From Nitratireductor sp. (lineage in GTDB: Bacteria; Pseudomonadota; Alphaproteobacteria; Rhizobiales; Rhizobiaceae): a DNA stretch of 55,022 bases. The notes beneath the pieces are model-generated. The model saw only the letters and a list, made by a program, of their open reading frames with translations, ran no database searches and was not told the origin of the DNA. The stretch lies in the NCBI GenBank assembly GCA_020441855.1, contig JAGRLL010000247.1:1-55022 (forward strand). Reading direction: 5' to 3'. Positions within the stretch are counted from its first letter, which is position 1; each line of letters starts with the position of its first letter. Positions 41,990-51,231 of the stretch are shown here, piece after piece. Both the position numbers and the translations under genes were made by a program.

Positions 41990-42675
41990 TCGCAGAACAG
42001 GAACCAGACGTGACCGCATCCGACGACACCGAACCAGTGCCGCTCCAGCTTGGCCCCAAGCAGAAGCGACGTGAGACCTCCGACCGCAGGATGCTGCGGG
42101 CGGCCACCTCGCTGATCGGGCGCAAGGGAACGGCGGGGGCGAATCTCGCCCAGATCGGCCTCGACGCGGGCTACAGCCGCGGCTTGCCGGTGCAGCGGTT
42201 CGGGACGAAATTCAACCTGCTGGAAGCCGTGCTCGACGCGATCCAGGACCGTTTCATGCGGCATGTGGAAAAGCGAGTCGGCGACAAGAAGGGTTGCGAG
42301 GCGCTGGTGGAACGCATCAGGCTCCAGCTCGAGGCCGTGCATGAAATGCCGGAAAGCGCCGTCGCGCTCTACCAGCTCATTGTCGATTCCACCGGCTCCA
42401 TTCCCGAGCTGCGACCCCGTGTCGTGGCGCTTCACAAGGCCTACCGGGACAATTTGCGTGAATACATGCTGCAGGCAAGGGAGATGGGTCAGCTTCGGCC
42501 CGATGTCGACATCGAACAGAGCGTGCGCGCCATCTCGGGCGCGATCTCGGGCATGAGCATTCAGGCCATTGTCGACGGCACGACCGACCGGCTGGGCGAG
42601 GACGCGGGCTTCATCGCCGACCTCTTCGTATCCCGCGTGCGTGGCCAGACACAGCCGGCTTCGTCCGCAATATAA
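41986..42675 (+). CDS. TetR-family transcriptional regulator
   Basis: 229 aa. A charged N-terminal extension of about 30 residues precedes the helix-turn-helix (DRRMLRAATSLIGRKGTAGA, then LAQIGLDAGYSRGLPVQRFG). An effector domain with TetR_C-like helices follows. Start overlap ATGA with the large permease gene means it is the fourth gene of the TRAP operon, so it likely responds to the imported compound and controls its own operon. The triple motif at 37949, 38834 and 38863 is the best operator candidate in the region. It converges with the IclR gene. Confidence 0.88.
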   Translation: MIAEQEPDVTASDDTEPVPLQLGPKQKRRETSDRRMLRAATSLIGRKGTAGANLAQIGLDAGYSRGLPVQRFGTKFNLLEAVLDAIQDRFMRHVEKRVGDKKGCEALVERIRLQLEAVHEMPESAVALYQLIVDSTGSIPELRPRVVALHKAYRDNLREYMLQAREMGQLRPDVDIEQSVRAISGAISGMSIQAIVDGTTDRLGEDAGFIADLFVSRVRGQTQPASSAI

Positions 42676-42758
42676 GGGATATCCGGCCTTCACACGGGAC
42701 TTCTTCCAGTCACCATGCTGCCCCATGGCGCTGCAAGCCGCTTCCGGCGGGCGGAATC

Positions 42759-43532
42759 CTATTTCGCCTGTGTAACCAGTTGCCGCTGGGTGGCGGCGAT
42801 CTCGTCGGTGATGATTTCCTTCCATTCGGCAATGCGCCGGTCGTCGACTTCCGAGGCATGCGCGGCGATGGAAAGGGCGATGTCGGGTTCGGCCGCGTGT
42901 ACGCTGACCCCGATGCCGAGCCCGTAGATTGACTTGTAGGCGTGCCCATGGCTTTCCGCGTAACCGGTGCGCCGGGCTTCGGCCACCGCGTCGCGAATGC
43001 GCTCCGGCGACAGATCGGCATAGACGCCGAGTTCAGGTGTCACCGCCTCGATCACCCGTTCCACGGTGTCGTCGTGCAGTCCTGCCAACAGGGCTGTCGC
43101 GCCGGCACCCACGCCCAGATAGCGGCGCTGCCCGACTTCGACCGGGATCACTCGGATCACCGTGCGTCCCTCGGCCTTGTGGACACAGACCGCTTCCATG
43201 CCGGAGCGGCGCATCAGATAGGTCGTAACATTCGCCCGCCGCGCAACCCGGTCCACAGCGGCCGCCCATGGTGCCAGTTGCAGAACCCGGTCGGTCACGG
43301 CCAGACCCAACTCGTAGCTCAGCATGCCGATTTCGTAGCGGCGCGTCTGCGGATCGTAATGGGCGAGCCCGGTATCCGTCAGGCATTTGAGAATGCGATG
43401 CGCCGTCGAGCGCGACAGATCCACCGATTGCGAGATCCCGCGCAATGTTGCCGGTTCGTCGTCCGAGACATGCGCGATCCGCTGCAGAATCGCCGCCGCC
43501 CGCCGGATTGCCTGCGTGCCGTCCTGGTTCAC
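42759..43532 (-). CDS. IclR-family transcriptional regulator
   Basis: 257 aa from a GTG at 43532 (GAGGAA upstream). Winged helix-turn-helix at about 5-70 (AIRRAAAILQRIAHVSDDEP, then SRSTAHRILKCLTDTGL) and the IclR effector domain (about 80-245). It follows the ADP-forming CoA ligase gene after 68 nt on the same strand, so it may be transcribed both with the catabolic operon and from its own promoter. The gap carries an IclR-type palindrome at 43594. Related palindromes before the acyl-CoA dehydrogenase operons and the 36-kb TRAP operon make it the probable master regulator of this catabolic set. Confidence 0.92.
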   Translation of the reverse strand: MNQDGTQAIRRAAAILQRIAHVSDDEPATLRGISQSVDLSRSTAHRILKCLTDTGLAHYDPQTRRYEIGMLSYELGLAVTDRVLQLAPWAAAVDRVARRANVTTYLMRRSGMEAVCVHKAEGRTVIRVIPVEVGQRRYLGVGAGATALLAGLHDDTVERVIEAVTPELGVYADLSPERIRDAVAEARRTGYAESHGHAYKSIYGLGIGVSVHAAEPDIALSIAAHASEVDDRRIAEWKEIITDEIAATQRQLVTQAK

Positions 43533-43593
43533 CCCGTTCCTCTTTCGAGTGATGGCATCATGATCAGCATAATGGGAAGAATTGGTTCGCGCA

Positions 43594-43608
43594 TCCCGAA
43601 TTATGGGA
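43594..43608. promoter_or_regulatory. IclR-type palindrome, site 3
   Basis: TCCCGAATTATGGGA, with a 4-bp perfect arm TCCC/GGGA, upstream of iclR and overlapping the last codons of the ligase gene. A half-site AATGGGA lies at 43571-43577. Confidence 0.5.
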
Positions 43609-45748
43609 CTTTCGCCGTATCCTCAACCGCCGTCTTGAGCACGACGAGCCCGTCCACCGCAACACAGCGGTCCGGCAGGCAGATAAGCGGGTTGACGTCG
43701 AACTCGGCCAACCGGTCGGGAAAGTCCATGGCAATGCGCGACAGCGCCGCCACGGCCTCGGCCGCGGCGCGGAGGTCGACGGCGGGCATGCCCCGGAACC
43801 CGTCGAACAGACGCGCGCCGCGCAGCCGGCGCAACATCGCCTCGGCCTCGCAGGTTGATACGGGCGCGATGGCCGAGATGGTGTCGGCCAGCAATTCGGT
43901 CAGGACACCGCCCAGACCAACGGTCAGGACCGGTCCGAATCCGTCCGCATTGCGGAACCCGGCGATGATCTCGAGTCCCGGGGGGATCATTTCCTGCACC
44001 AGCACCCCGTTGATGCGCGCTTGCGGATGCGCCGCCCGGCATGCGGACAGCATCCGATCGAACGCCTCGCCGGCCGCACGGGGACCCTCGACGTTCAGCG
44101 CGACTCCGCCGGCGTCGCTCTTGTGCAGGATGTCCGGGCTGTCAATCTTCATCGCCAGAACCGTGCCGATTCCGTCGGCGGCGCCGGCAGCTTCTTGCGC
44201 GTTCGTCACCAGAATCTCGCGCGGCACCGCGATGCCATAGGCGGACAGAATCGACTTGGATGCCTTTTCGCCAAGCGCGCGACCCGTCTCGCCGGCGAGC
44301 ATTGCCACCACCGCCTGTTTTCCGGAGGGTCCGGAGGCAACGCTTGCGCTTGCGGCCCTGCGCGCGGAACGTTCGGTCCACGCCTTCAACACCTCGAACA
44401 CACGGCGCATGGAGCTGATCACGGCCACGTTCGGGTCGCGTTCCGCCTCGGCGCGACCCGGCCCCTCTATCAACTGCGTCAGCCAGACATAGATGATCGG
44501 CTTGCGGTGCCTGGCCGCGAGCGCGCTCAGATAGGGCTGGCGAACGGTCGCGGTTTCATAGGCATAGGCGTAGCCATAGATCAGCGCGCCATATTGCGGA
44601 TCGCCCAGCAGCGCGTCGGCGCACGAGAGCAGCGTATCCATGTCGTTGATGACCCCCGCTGTCACGTCGCAGGGATTGCGGGCCGGCACGAAGGGCGGGA
44701 TGAGTTCCTTCAACCGCGCGACGACTTCCGGAATGGGCTGGGGCATAGGAATGCCCACGATCTCCGCGAAGTCCGCCGACATGATCGCAGCCCCGCCCGA
44801 GCCCGACAGCATCGCCACGCCTTCGCCCTTCGGCGCCGGCGCCTTGGCGAAGAACCATGCGGTCTCGATCAGCGCGTCGAAATCGTGCACAGCGACGGCA
44901 CCGCCCTTTTCGAACAGCGCTTCCCACAGCACCGCCGAACCGGCGAGCGAAGCGGTATGCGACATGGCCGCCGTGGCACCTTCTTCTCCGACCGCCATTT
45001 TGTAGACGATGAGCGGCTTGTCCGCCTGCCAGGCGACCCGGGCCGCCGCCAGGAATTTGAGCGGGTCCGAAACGCCCTCGAAGGCGCAGGCGATTGCCGT
45101 GCAGGACGGTTCCTCCGCCAGGGCCGAAACCCAGTCCGCCACGTCGACGTCGGAGGAATTGCCGCAGCTCACCACGTGGCTGAAGCCGACGCCGCGATCC
45201 ATCGCCTGCGCCAACGCGAAGCCGAGCGCGCCGGACTGGCAGATGAGCCCGATCGCCGGCCCGCTGGACAGCCGCCCCTTCGGCGTCCCGGCAAAGGTTA
45301 TCCGTGCGCCGCTCGTGTAGTTGAGCAATCCGACGCAGTTCGGCCCGAGCAAGCGCACGCCCGCCTGTACCGCCCGTTTCGCCATCCGAGCCTGCGCCGC
45401 CTGTCCTTCCTCCGTCGCGACCTCGGAGAAGCCCGAGGCATAAACCATCACAGCCGGAACGCCTGCCGCAATACAGTCTTCGAGCGATGCCTCGACACTG
45501 CCCGCCGGCGTGGTCAGGACTGCAAGGTCTGGCACCTGCGGCAAGGCAGCGAGCGAGGGATAGCAGCGGTGCCCGCCGATTTCATCGTACTTCTCGTTCA
45601 CCGGGTAGACCGCGCCGTCGTAACCAGCGAGGTTCTCGATCGTACGTCCGCCGAACGAGCCCGAACGCGGCGACGCCCCGACGACCGCCACGCTCTTCGG
45701 CGCATAGAGGGGTAGGAGCTGTTCGCGGCGATAGGGCGCTCTGGTCAA
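43601..45748 (-). CDS. ADP-forming acyl-CoA synthetase (acetate-CoA ligase family)
   Basis: 715 aa single-chain NDP-forming CoA ligase. CoA-binding Rossmann domain first (KSVAVVGASPRSGSFGGR), then succinyl-CoA synthetase-like domains (IGLICQSGALGFALAQAM) with the phosphorylated His in AAMSHTASLAGS, and a C-terminal ATP-grasp domain (about 490-710: TVLAMKIDSPDILHKSDAGG). It interconverts an acyl-CoA plus ADP with acid, CoA and ATP. The start appears to be a TTG whose last bases overlap the TGA of the upstream hydratase (TTGA); no ATG is close by. Last enzyme gene of the six-gene catabolic operon. Confidence 0.9.
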   Translation of the reverse strand: MTRAPYRREQLLPLYAPKSVAVVGASPRSGSFGGRTIENLAGYDGAVYPVNEKYDEIGGHRCYPSLAALPQVPDLAVLTTPAGSVEASLEDCIAAGVPAVMVYASGFSEVATEEGQAAQARMAKRAVQAGVRLLGPNCVGLLNYTSGARITFAGTPKGRLSSGPAIGLICQSGALGFALAQAMDRGVGFSHVVSCGNSSDVDVADWVSALAEEPSCTAIACAFEGVSDPLKFLAAARVAWQADKPLIVYKMAVGEEGATAAMSHTASLAGSAVLWEALFEKGGAVAVHDFDALIETAWFFAKAPAPKGEGVAMLSGSGGAAIMSADFAEIVGIPMPQPIPEVVARLKELIPPFVPARNPCDVTAGVINDMDTLLSCADALLGDPQYGALIYGYAYAYETATVRQPYLSALAARHRKPIIYVWLTQLIEGPGRAEAERDPNVAVISSMRRVFEVLKAWTERSARRAASASVASGPSGKQAVVAMLAGETGRALGEKASKSILSAYGIAVPREILVTNAQEAAGAADGIGTVLAMKIDSPDILHKSDAGGVALNVEGPRAAGEAFDRMLSACRAAHPQARINGVLVQEMIPPGLEIIAGFRNADGFGPVLTVGLGGVLTELLADTISAIAPVSTCEAEAMLRRLRGARLFDGFRGMPAVDLRAAAEAVAALSRIAMDFPDRLAEFDVNPLICLPDRCVAVDGLVVLKTAVEDTAKVP

Positions 45749-46557
45749 GTTTCCGGTCTTTCGGATTTTGTTTCCCGCGAATTCGCGGGACGGATGTTGA
45801 ACGCATCCACTGCTTCCGCATGCGCTTCGGAAACGATCAACCGCCCCTGCACGGCGGCTTCCCGGTCCAGCATCGTTGCATGATCGGCCGTCTCCGCCTG
45901 CCGCAACAGACGTTTCATGCCGGCACGCGCCTCGCCGGGCCAGCGGGCTATCTGTTCGGCAATCTTGAATGACTCCACCAGCAGCGCCTCTGCCGGATGA
46001 ACGGCGGAGACGAGTCCGAGACGCTGCGCATCCGTCGCCGAAAGCACCCTGTCGGTGAAAATGACCTGCCGCGCCACAGCCGGACCCGCGAGCTGCGTCA
46101 GTTGGTAGGACAGGCCGAAATCGCTCACCAGTCCCTGTTTCAGGAATGCCGTGCCGAAGCGGGCGCCCTCGCCCGCCAGAACGATGTCGCAGGTAATCGC
46201 CATGGCGAAGCCGGCGCCATAGGCCGCGCCGTTGACCGCAGCCACCGCCACTTGCGGCATCTCGGCGATGACGCGCGGAATCCGGTGCATCAGCGCCAGG
46301 TCGTCCTTGCGCTCAGCCAGCGTCTTGCCCCGGTTCGCTTCCATTTCCTTGACGTCGCCTCCGGCACAGAAGCCCCGTCCGGCGCCGGTCAGCACGACTG
46401 CGCCTACGGAAGTGTCTTCGGCGACCCCTTCCAGCGTCGCCAGCACGTCGCGGGACACCGCCATGGACAGCGCATTCATGCGCTCCGGCCGGTCGAGCGT
46501 GACGCAGGCGACACCTTCCAGCGGGCGGGTGACTGTGACGAAGGACCCACGGGTCAT
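45745..46557 (-). CDS. Enoyl-CoA hydratase/isomerase family protein
   Basis: 270 aa from the ATG at 46557, overlapping the acyl-CoA ligase stop by 4 nt. The open frame extends much further upstream but only as a shadow. Crotonase marks: LDRPERMNALSMAVSRDV, GAGRGFCAGGDVKEME and VNGAAYGAGFAMAITCDIVL. The Glu expected in the second catalytic segment is not obvious (FLKQGLVSDFGLSY), so hydratase activity is not certain. Fifth gene of the operon. Confidence 0.88.
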   Translation of the reverse strand: MTRGSFVTVTRPLEGVACVTLDRPERMNALSMAVSRDVLATLEGVAEDTSVGAVVLTGAGRGFCAGGDVKEMEANRGKTLAERKDDLALMHRIPRVIAEMPQVAVAAVNGAAYGAGFAMAITCDIVLAGEGARFGTAFLKQGLVSDFGLSYQLTQLAGPAVARQVIFTDRVLSATDAQRLGLVSAVHPAEALLVESFKIAEQIARWPGEARAGMKRLLRQAETADHATMLDREAAVQGRLIVSEAHAEAVDAFNIRPANSRETKSERPET

Positions 46558-48161
46558 GGCATCGGCACCAGTCCGGCCGCGATCTTGCGCAGTTCCGGTT
46601 TCTGGATCTTGCCGACGGAATTCGTCGGCAATGCGCCTACCACCTCGAGCCGCTCGGGGAATTTCTGCCGGGCGAAGCCGGCAGCTTCCAGATGCGCGGT
46701 CATCTCGGCCATGCCGAAATGGGTACCGGGCTTCGTCACGACGAAGGCCACGACCATTTCGCCACGCTCCGCGTCCGGTGCACCGACGATGGAAACCGTC
46801 TTCACCGCCGGATGACGCAGCAGCGAATTCTCGATCTCGAGCGGACTGATGTTTTCGCCCTTGCGGATGATGATGTCCTTGGTCCGTCCGGTGATGACGA
46901 CGAAACGTTCCTCCACCAGGCGCCCGAGGTCCCCCATCAGGAAGAATCCGTCCTGCGTGAAGCTGCCCTTGTCGTCCTCCGGGTCGAGATAGCCCGCGAA
47001 CACCTGCGGCCCGCGCACCGCGATTTCGCCTTCCGCCCCCGCTGCGACCTCCCGGCCGCGGGGTCCGAGCAGCCGCACATCCAGGGCTTTCTCGCCATCG
47101 GTGTCCGCCCGTGCCTCGGCTGTGGCCCGGTCCCAGATTCCGGGAAAGGCCAATGGCGCCTCGGTCGAACCGTAGGCCCGCGAGACCACCGCGTTCGGCA
47201 AGGCTCCGAGCGCGCGTCGGACGAGGTCCGGCGGCACGCTGGCGCCACCGCAGATGAAGTGGCGCAGGCAGGGAAGGCGCGAGCCGGCCGCCTCCGCCGC
47301 ATCGAGCAGCCCCCGCAGGAACGGCGTAGCGCCCGCCATGAAGGTCACCTTCTCCCTGTCGATGCAGGCGACAGCGCGCGAAGGTTCCCAATGATCTTCG
47401 AGGATGGTGCGGCAACCCGTGATCCAGGGAAACTCGAAGGCATAGATCGACCCGCCGATATGCCCGATCGGCGAGGGCACGTAGAGCACGTCATCCTCGT
47501 CCAGGCCCCAATATTTGGCGGCGACCCGCACCGCCGAGTCGAGCGAGGCGTGGGTGTGGATCACCCCCTTGGGGCGGCCGGTGCTTCCCGAGGTGAAGAG
47601 GATGAGCTTGGCGTCGGCAACGGGCGCGATCTGCGGCGCGCCGGGTTCATGATCAAGAAGCGTCTCGAATCGGTCGGGATCGTTGCTGTCGCCCCTGACG
47701 GTGATGATCGCCGGCGGCACTTGATCGAGGCCTCTCACCAAGGCGGCGTGATCGATCTTCGGCGTTGCGGCGGGCACGAAGATCGCTTCCACCCCGCAGG
47801 CGGGCAGGATCGTGCCCAGTTCCGCCGCGCGGTAGATCGGCAGCAGCGGCACGATGCGCCAGCCGAACAGCGCCGCGGCCATGTTGACGACGCAGGCCTC
47901 CCACCAGTTGGGAAGTTGGAACGCCACGACGGAGCCTTTCTTCAGGCCTCGCGCCTGTAGCGCCCCGCCAAGCCTTTGTGCCAGTCCGACCAGGTCGCCG
48001 CGCGTCAGGTGGCACCCGCCCTGGCTGATCACCACACGATCCGGATCCTCCGCCGTCAGAGCCAGCGCAAGCGCGCCCAGTCCGGGCCATGGGGTTAAGC
48101 TGATCCGCCCCGCCTCCTGAAGCGTCTTGAGGCGGGCCGAGAGACCCTCCGCCGGGGTCAT
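46554..48161 (-). CDS. AMP-forming acyl-CoA synthetase
   Basis: 535 aa. P-loop LILFTSGSTGRPKGVIHTHA (about 200-219), SRAYGSTEAPLAFPGIW, the MGDLGRLVEE and ITGRTKDIIIRKGENISP hinge, and the C-terminal domain VGALPTNSVGKIQKPEL with the catalytic Lys. It activates an acid with ATP to acyl-AMP and then acyl-CoA, the likely entry step of this pathway. Start and stop both overlap neighbours by 4 nt. Confidence 0.94.
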   Translation of the reverse strand: MTPAEGLSARLKTLQEAGRISLTPWPGLGALALALTAEDPDRVVISQGGCHLTRGDLVGLAQRLGGALQARGLKKGSVVAFQLPNWWEACVVNMAAALFGWRIVPLLPIYRAAELGTILPACGVEAIFVPAATPKIDHAALVRGLDQVPPAIITVRGDSNDPDRFETLLDHEPGAPQIAPVADAKLILFTSGSTGRPKGVIHTHASLDSAVRVAAKYWGLDEDDVLYVPSPIGHIGGSIYAFEFPWITGCRTILEDHWEPSRAVACIDREKVTFMAGATPFLRGLLDAAEAAGSRLPCLRHFICGGASVPPDLVRRALGALPNAVVSRAYGSTEAPLAFPGIWDRATAEARADTDGEKALDVRLLGPRGREVAAGAEGEIAVRGPQVFAGYLDPEDDKGSFTQDGFFLMGDLGRLVEERFVVITGRTKDIIIRKGENISPLEIENSLLRHPAVKTVSIVGAPDAERGEMVVAFVVTKPGTHFGMAEMTAHLEAAGFARQKFPERLEVVGALPTNSVGKIQKPELRKIAAGLVPMP

Positions 48162-48946
48162 GGCTTCTTCCTGGTCCGCTGCACAAAGGCTTCGACGCGC
48201 TTGCGGTGCGCCTCCGAGCGGACGGTCTGCAATTCATAGGCCATTCCTGGCTCCATCAGCGCACCGGCGATGCGCTTGAGCTCGATGTTCACCGTTGCCT
48301 TGGTCCAGCGGATTGCCTGCTGCGCGCCCGCCAGCAGCCTGTCGCAGAAGGCGTCCACCGCCGCATCCAGCTCGGCCTCCGGCACAACATGGTTGACCAG
48401 CCCGATCTCGGCAGCGCGCGCCGCGCTCAAGATTTCACCCGTCATCAGGAACTCCTTCGCCCGATGGAAACCGATAAGCTGCGGCCAGATGACGGCACCG
48501 CCATCGCCGGCAGCCAGCCCGATCGTCACATGCGGATCGCCGATCTTGGCATTGTCCGAAGCGAAGCTCACGTCGCAGAACAGCGCGATCGTCGCCCCCA
48601 GCCCGACCGCCGGGCCGTTGATACGCGCCACCACCGGCTTTTCGATGTCGAGAAGCGTGAAGACCAGGCGCTTGGCGTCTTCCGCTTCTTCTTTGAAATC
48701 GTCGGGATGGTCGATAAAGTGCTGCATCCGGCCGATGTCACCGCCTGCCGAAAATGCCCGCCCCGCCCCCGTGACCACAACCACGTCGGAGTTGGCATCC
48801 GATCCGGCGAAGGCCAGCGCCTCGATGATTTCCTTGTGCAGCGCCGCGTCGAAGACGTTCAGCACCTGCGGCCGGTTCATCGTGACCGTCAGCCGCCGGC
48901 CGTCCCTTTCGAGCAGGACCGTTTCGAATACCGGCAGCGCGCTCAT
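48158..48946 (-). CDS. Enoyl-CoA hydratase/isomerase family protein
   Basis: 262 aa from the ATG at 48946, overlapping the upstream dehydrogenase stop by 4 nt. Marks: MNRPQVLNVFDAALHKEI, GAGRAFSAGGDIGRMQ, INGPAVGLGATIALFCDVSF and IGDPHVTIGLAAGDGGAV. The segment DPHVTIGL with GDGG is common in a subgroup acting on branched or cyclic enoyl-CoA, but the substrate is not decided. Third gene of the operon. Confidence 0.9.
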   Translation of the reverse strand: MSALPVFETVLLERDGRRLTVTMNRPQVLNVFDAALHKEIIEALAFAGSDANSDVVVVTGAGRAFSAGGDIGRMQHFIDHPDDFKEEAEDAKRLVFTLLDIEKPVVARINGPAVGLGATIALFCDVSFASDNAKIGDPHVTIGLAAGDGGAVIWPQLIGFHRAKEFLMTGEILSAARAAEIGLVNHVVPEAELDAAVDAFCDRLLAGAQQAIRWTKATVNIELKRIAGALMEPGMAYELQTVRSEAHRKRVEAFVQRTRKKP

Positions 48947-49863
48947 GCCGCACCCCATCTTTCGGTGGCGTAGGTGAGGTAGGCGCCCGCCGATCCGCCC
49001 ATCTCTGCCTTCAGGAGCTTCGCCCGATAGGACCAGCGATGCAACGGATGCTCCAGCGTCATGCCCATCGCCCCCATGAACTGGTGCAGATCGTAGATGA
49101 TCCGCGTGGCGATCGCCTGCGTGTAGCCGAGCGCTGCGGCGGCATCCTGCGCCGAACGGCTCTGTGCCGCCTTCAGCATTTGCAGTTTCGCCCCCTCGAT
49201 CTCGACCGAGGCGGTGGCAAGCCGGTGCTGGACGCCCTGGAAGGCGCCAAGCGGCTGGCCAAACTGCTTGCGTTCGCGCACATGTTCGAGAACGGACTCC
49301 ATTCCCGCCTTGAGTACGCCGGTCAGTTCCGCCGCCAGTGCGACCTGCCACAGGACCCGCATGTCTGCCGGGTCGACTGCGATCTCGCACCAGTCCGGGA
49401 TGGTCATGTCGACCTCTCCCATCGGATAGGCGTAGAGGCTCTCGACCGGCCGCACGGCATTGTCGGGCAGGTCGGCATAGCGCACGCCTTCCGCAGAGAT
49501 CGCCACCAGCCCCCTGGCCTGCGGCAGATAGCGGATCGCGCCGGGCGCGTCGTCAACGACCACGGCCAGCGGACGCGATACCTCGCCACCCAGGAAGGGC
49601 CGGACCAGGGCCGAGGCCGCGCATTCGATACAGACCGGCGCCTGCGCGACTTCATGGACCATGAGTGCCGCGGCGACCGTGCCGAGCTCGGCTTCCGGCG
49701 CCGCTTCGAAAAAGCCGTTCTCCTCCAGCCGGGCATCGAGCGCCGCGCCATAATCGTTACGTCCCCAGCCCTCGACCGTCTTGAAACCGGCCTCCGGCGA
49801 TCCCAGCATCTGGCCCAGCACCGTCGCGAAGGTTGACTGGTCCTCATTCAGCCCGAACCGCAT
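48943..49863 (-). CDS. Acyl-CoA dehydrogenase, short subunit type
   Basis: 306 aa, shorter than the usual 380. The N-terminal helical domain (FGLNEDQSTFATVLGQMLGS), a reduced middle domain and a C-terminal domain (REKQFGQPLGAFQGVQH as RKQFGQPLGAFQGVQHRLA) with LHQFMGAMGMTLEHPLHRW are present. The conserved flavin region around FSEP-GAGSD is absent, unlike in its neighbour. It starts 1 nt after the stop of the full-length dehydrogenase at 49865, so the two probably form a mixed complex with FAD. Confidence 0.88.
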   Translation of the reverse strand: MRFGLNEDQSTFATVLGQMLGSPEAGFKTVEGWGRNDYGAALDARLEENGFFEAAPEAELGTVAAALMVHEVAQAPVCIECAASALVRPFLGGEVSRPLAVVVDDAPGAIRYLPQARGLVAISAEGVRYADLPDNAVRPVESLYAYPMGEVDMTIPDWCEIAVDPADMRVLWQVALAAELTGVLKAGMESVLEHVRERKQFGQPLGAFQGVQHRLATASVEIEGAKLQMLKAAQSRSAQDAAAALGYTQAIATRIIYDLHQFMGAMGMTLEHPLHRWSYRAKLLKAEMGGSAGAYLTYATERWGAA

Positions 49864-49864
49864 G

Positions 49865-51016
49865 TCAGGCCCCTTTCGGCAGGTTCAGATGGCGGCGTGC
49901 CACGAGATTGAGCTGAATCTCCGCCGCTCCGGCCGCGATGCCGGTGACGATGGCGCGCTCGTGATGCGACAACATCGACAGATGTTTCGAGCCGGAAAAG
50001 CAGTCCGGCAGGAAATCCATCCCGAAATCGGCCACCGCATGTTCCGCCGCGACGACGGCCAAACGTGCGAGATTGGACTCGTTGCCTGGCGCCAAGCCGC
50101 GCGCCCGCCCATCCACGACGCGGTAGACTTGCAGGCGCGCAGCCTCGCAGGCCGCCGCTGCGGCCGCCGCCCGGCTGCGTACCACACTGTCGGAGAACTG
50201 CCCGCGCCGCTGAAGTTCGCTCACCATGGCGTCCAGTTCGTGCGTGCCCATCTCGTATCGCGGAATGCCGACCCGTTCATTGGCGAGCGCATAGGAGATG
50301 ATGGTCCAGCCCTCCCCTTCTTCGCCCAGGCGGCAGGAGGCCGGTACGCGCACGTCGGTGAAGAAGACCTCGTGGATGTCACCATGGCCGATCAGGCTCG
50401 GGATCGCCCTGACCTCGATCCCCGGCGTGTCCATGGGAACGAGGAAAATCGCGATGCCCGAACGCCCGCCCTGTGCGCCTGAAGTCTGCACCAGCAGGAA
50501 ACAGGTCGTTGCAAGGCCGGCATAGGACGTCCAGATCTTCTGACCGTTGACGACGTAATCGTCGCCGTCGCGCACCGCCCGGGTCTGCAGCGACGCGAGG
50601 TCGGAGCCGGCATTCGGCTCGGAGAATCCCTGGCACCAGATCGCCTTGCCGGAGGCCATCTCGGGAATGTAGCGCTTCTTCTGCGCCTCGGACCCGTATT
50701 TCATCAAAACGGGACCGATCCAGTTCACATTCATGTATTGTGCACCGCGCGGTTCGCCCACGCGCCACATCTCCTCGCCGAGGATGAAGTGCTCCCAGGG
50801 CGGACGCGCAGCACCACCCCACTCCTCGGGCCAGTGCGGGACCAGAAGTCCTTCAGCCGCCAGCTTGGGGCAGAATTCGAGACTGAACTCCGTCTGTTCC
50901 GGGGAACCCGGCCCATGTCGCGCAATCTCGTCCCAATTGTCGGGCAACTCGCGGTCCAGAAAGTTCCGAACACGGGCGCGATAGGCCGCGTCCTCCGCGG
51001 TCCAGGTGAAGTCCAT
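49865..51016 (-). CDS. Acyl-CoA dehydrogenase
   Basis: 383 aa from the ATG at 51016 (AAGAGG upstream); the frame extends further but lacks a signal. Full ACAD architecture: N-terminal helices (MDFTWTAEDAAYRARVRNFL), middle beta domain with WCQGFSEPNAGSDLASLQTR and VNGQKIWTSYAG, C-terminal helices with the end segment SHHERAIVTGIAAGAAEIQL. It inserts a 2,3 double bond into an acyl-CoA using FAD. First gene of the leftward operon, with the IclR-type site at 51028 only 11 nt before its start codon. Confidence 0.93.
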   Translation of the reverse strand: MDFTWTAEDAAYRARVRNFLDRELPDNWDEIARHGPGSPEQTEFSLEFCPKLAAEGLLVPHWPEEWGGAARPPWEHFILGEEMWRVGEPRGAQYMNVNWIGPVLMKYGSEAQKKRYIPEMASGKAIWCQGFSEPNAGSDLASLQTRAVRDGDDYVVNGQKIWTSYAGLATTCFLLVQTSGAQGGRSGIAIFLVPMDTPGIEVRAIPSLIGHGDIHEVFFTDVRVPASCRLGEEGEGWTIISYALANERVGIPRYEMGTHELDAMVSELQRRGQFSDSVVRSRAAAAAAACEAARLQVYRVVDGRARGLAPGNESNLARLAVVAAEHAVADFGMDFLPDCFSGSKHLSMLSHHERAIVTGIAAGAAEIQLNLVARRHLNLPKGA

Positions 51017-51027
51017 TCGCCTCTTAC

Positions 51028-51042
51028 TCCCATATTGTGGTA
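51028..51042. promoter_or_regulatory. IclR-type palindrome, site 4
   Basis: TCCCATATTGTGGTA, five of seven positions paired, directly before the leftward acyl-CoA dehydrogenase operon. It overlaps a second inverted repeat, TGGTA-N6-TACCA (51038-51053). Confidence 0.55.
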
Positions 51043-51192
51043 CGATACTACCATCAAGGCGCCGCAGAACATGGCTCCCGGATTGGCGCCTGTCAACCAT
51101 GGAACGCTTGACTACATGGTTTTACGCTGTGTAACCTGCCAATAATGGAGGTTTACCTTGCGAGGAGGACGCCAAGGCATGGATTATATTCG

Positions 51193-51207
51193 TTCCAGAA
51201 TGTGGTA
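51193..51207. promoter_or_regulatory. IclR-type palindrome, site 5
   Basis: TTCCAGAATGTGGTA, five of seven positions paired, 24 nt before the rightward dehydrogenase start at 51232 and 165 bp from site 4. Confidence 0.55.
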
Positions 51208-51231
51208 CATTGCGCAGGTGTTGGTTCACGC

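Noticed and set aside
51038..51053. TGGTA-N6-TACCA inverted repeat as a separate operator
   Set aside because: It overlaps the IclR-type site 4 and occurs only once; not counted as an independent signal.
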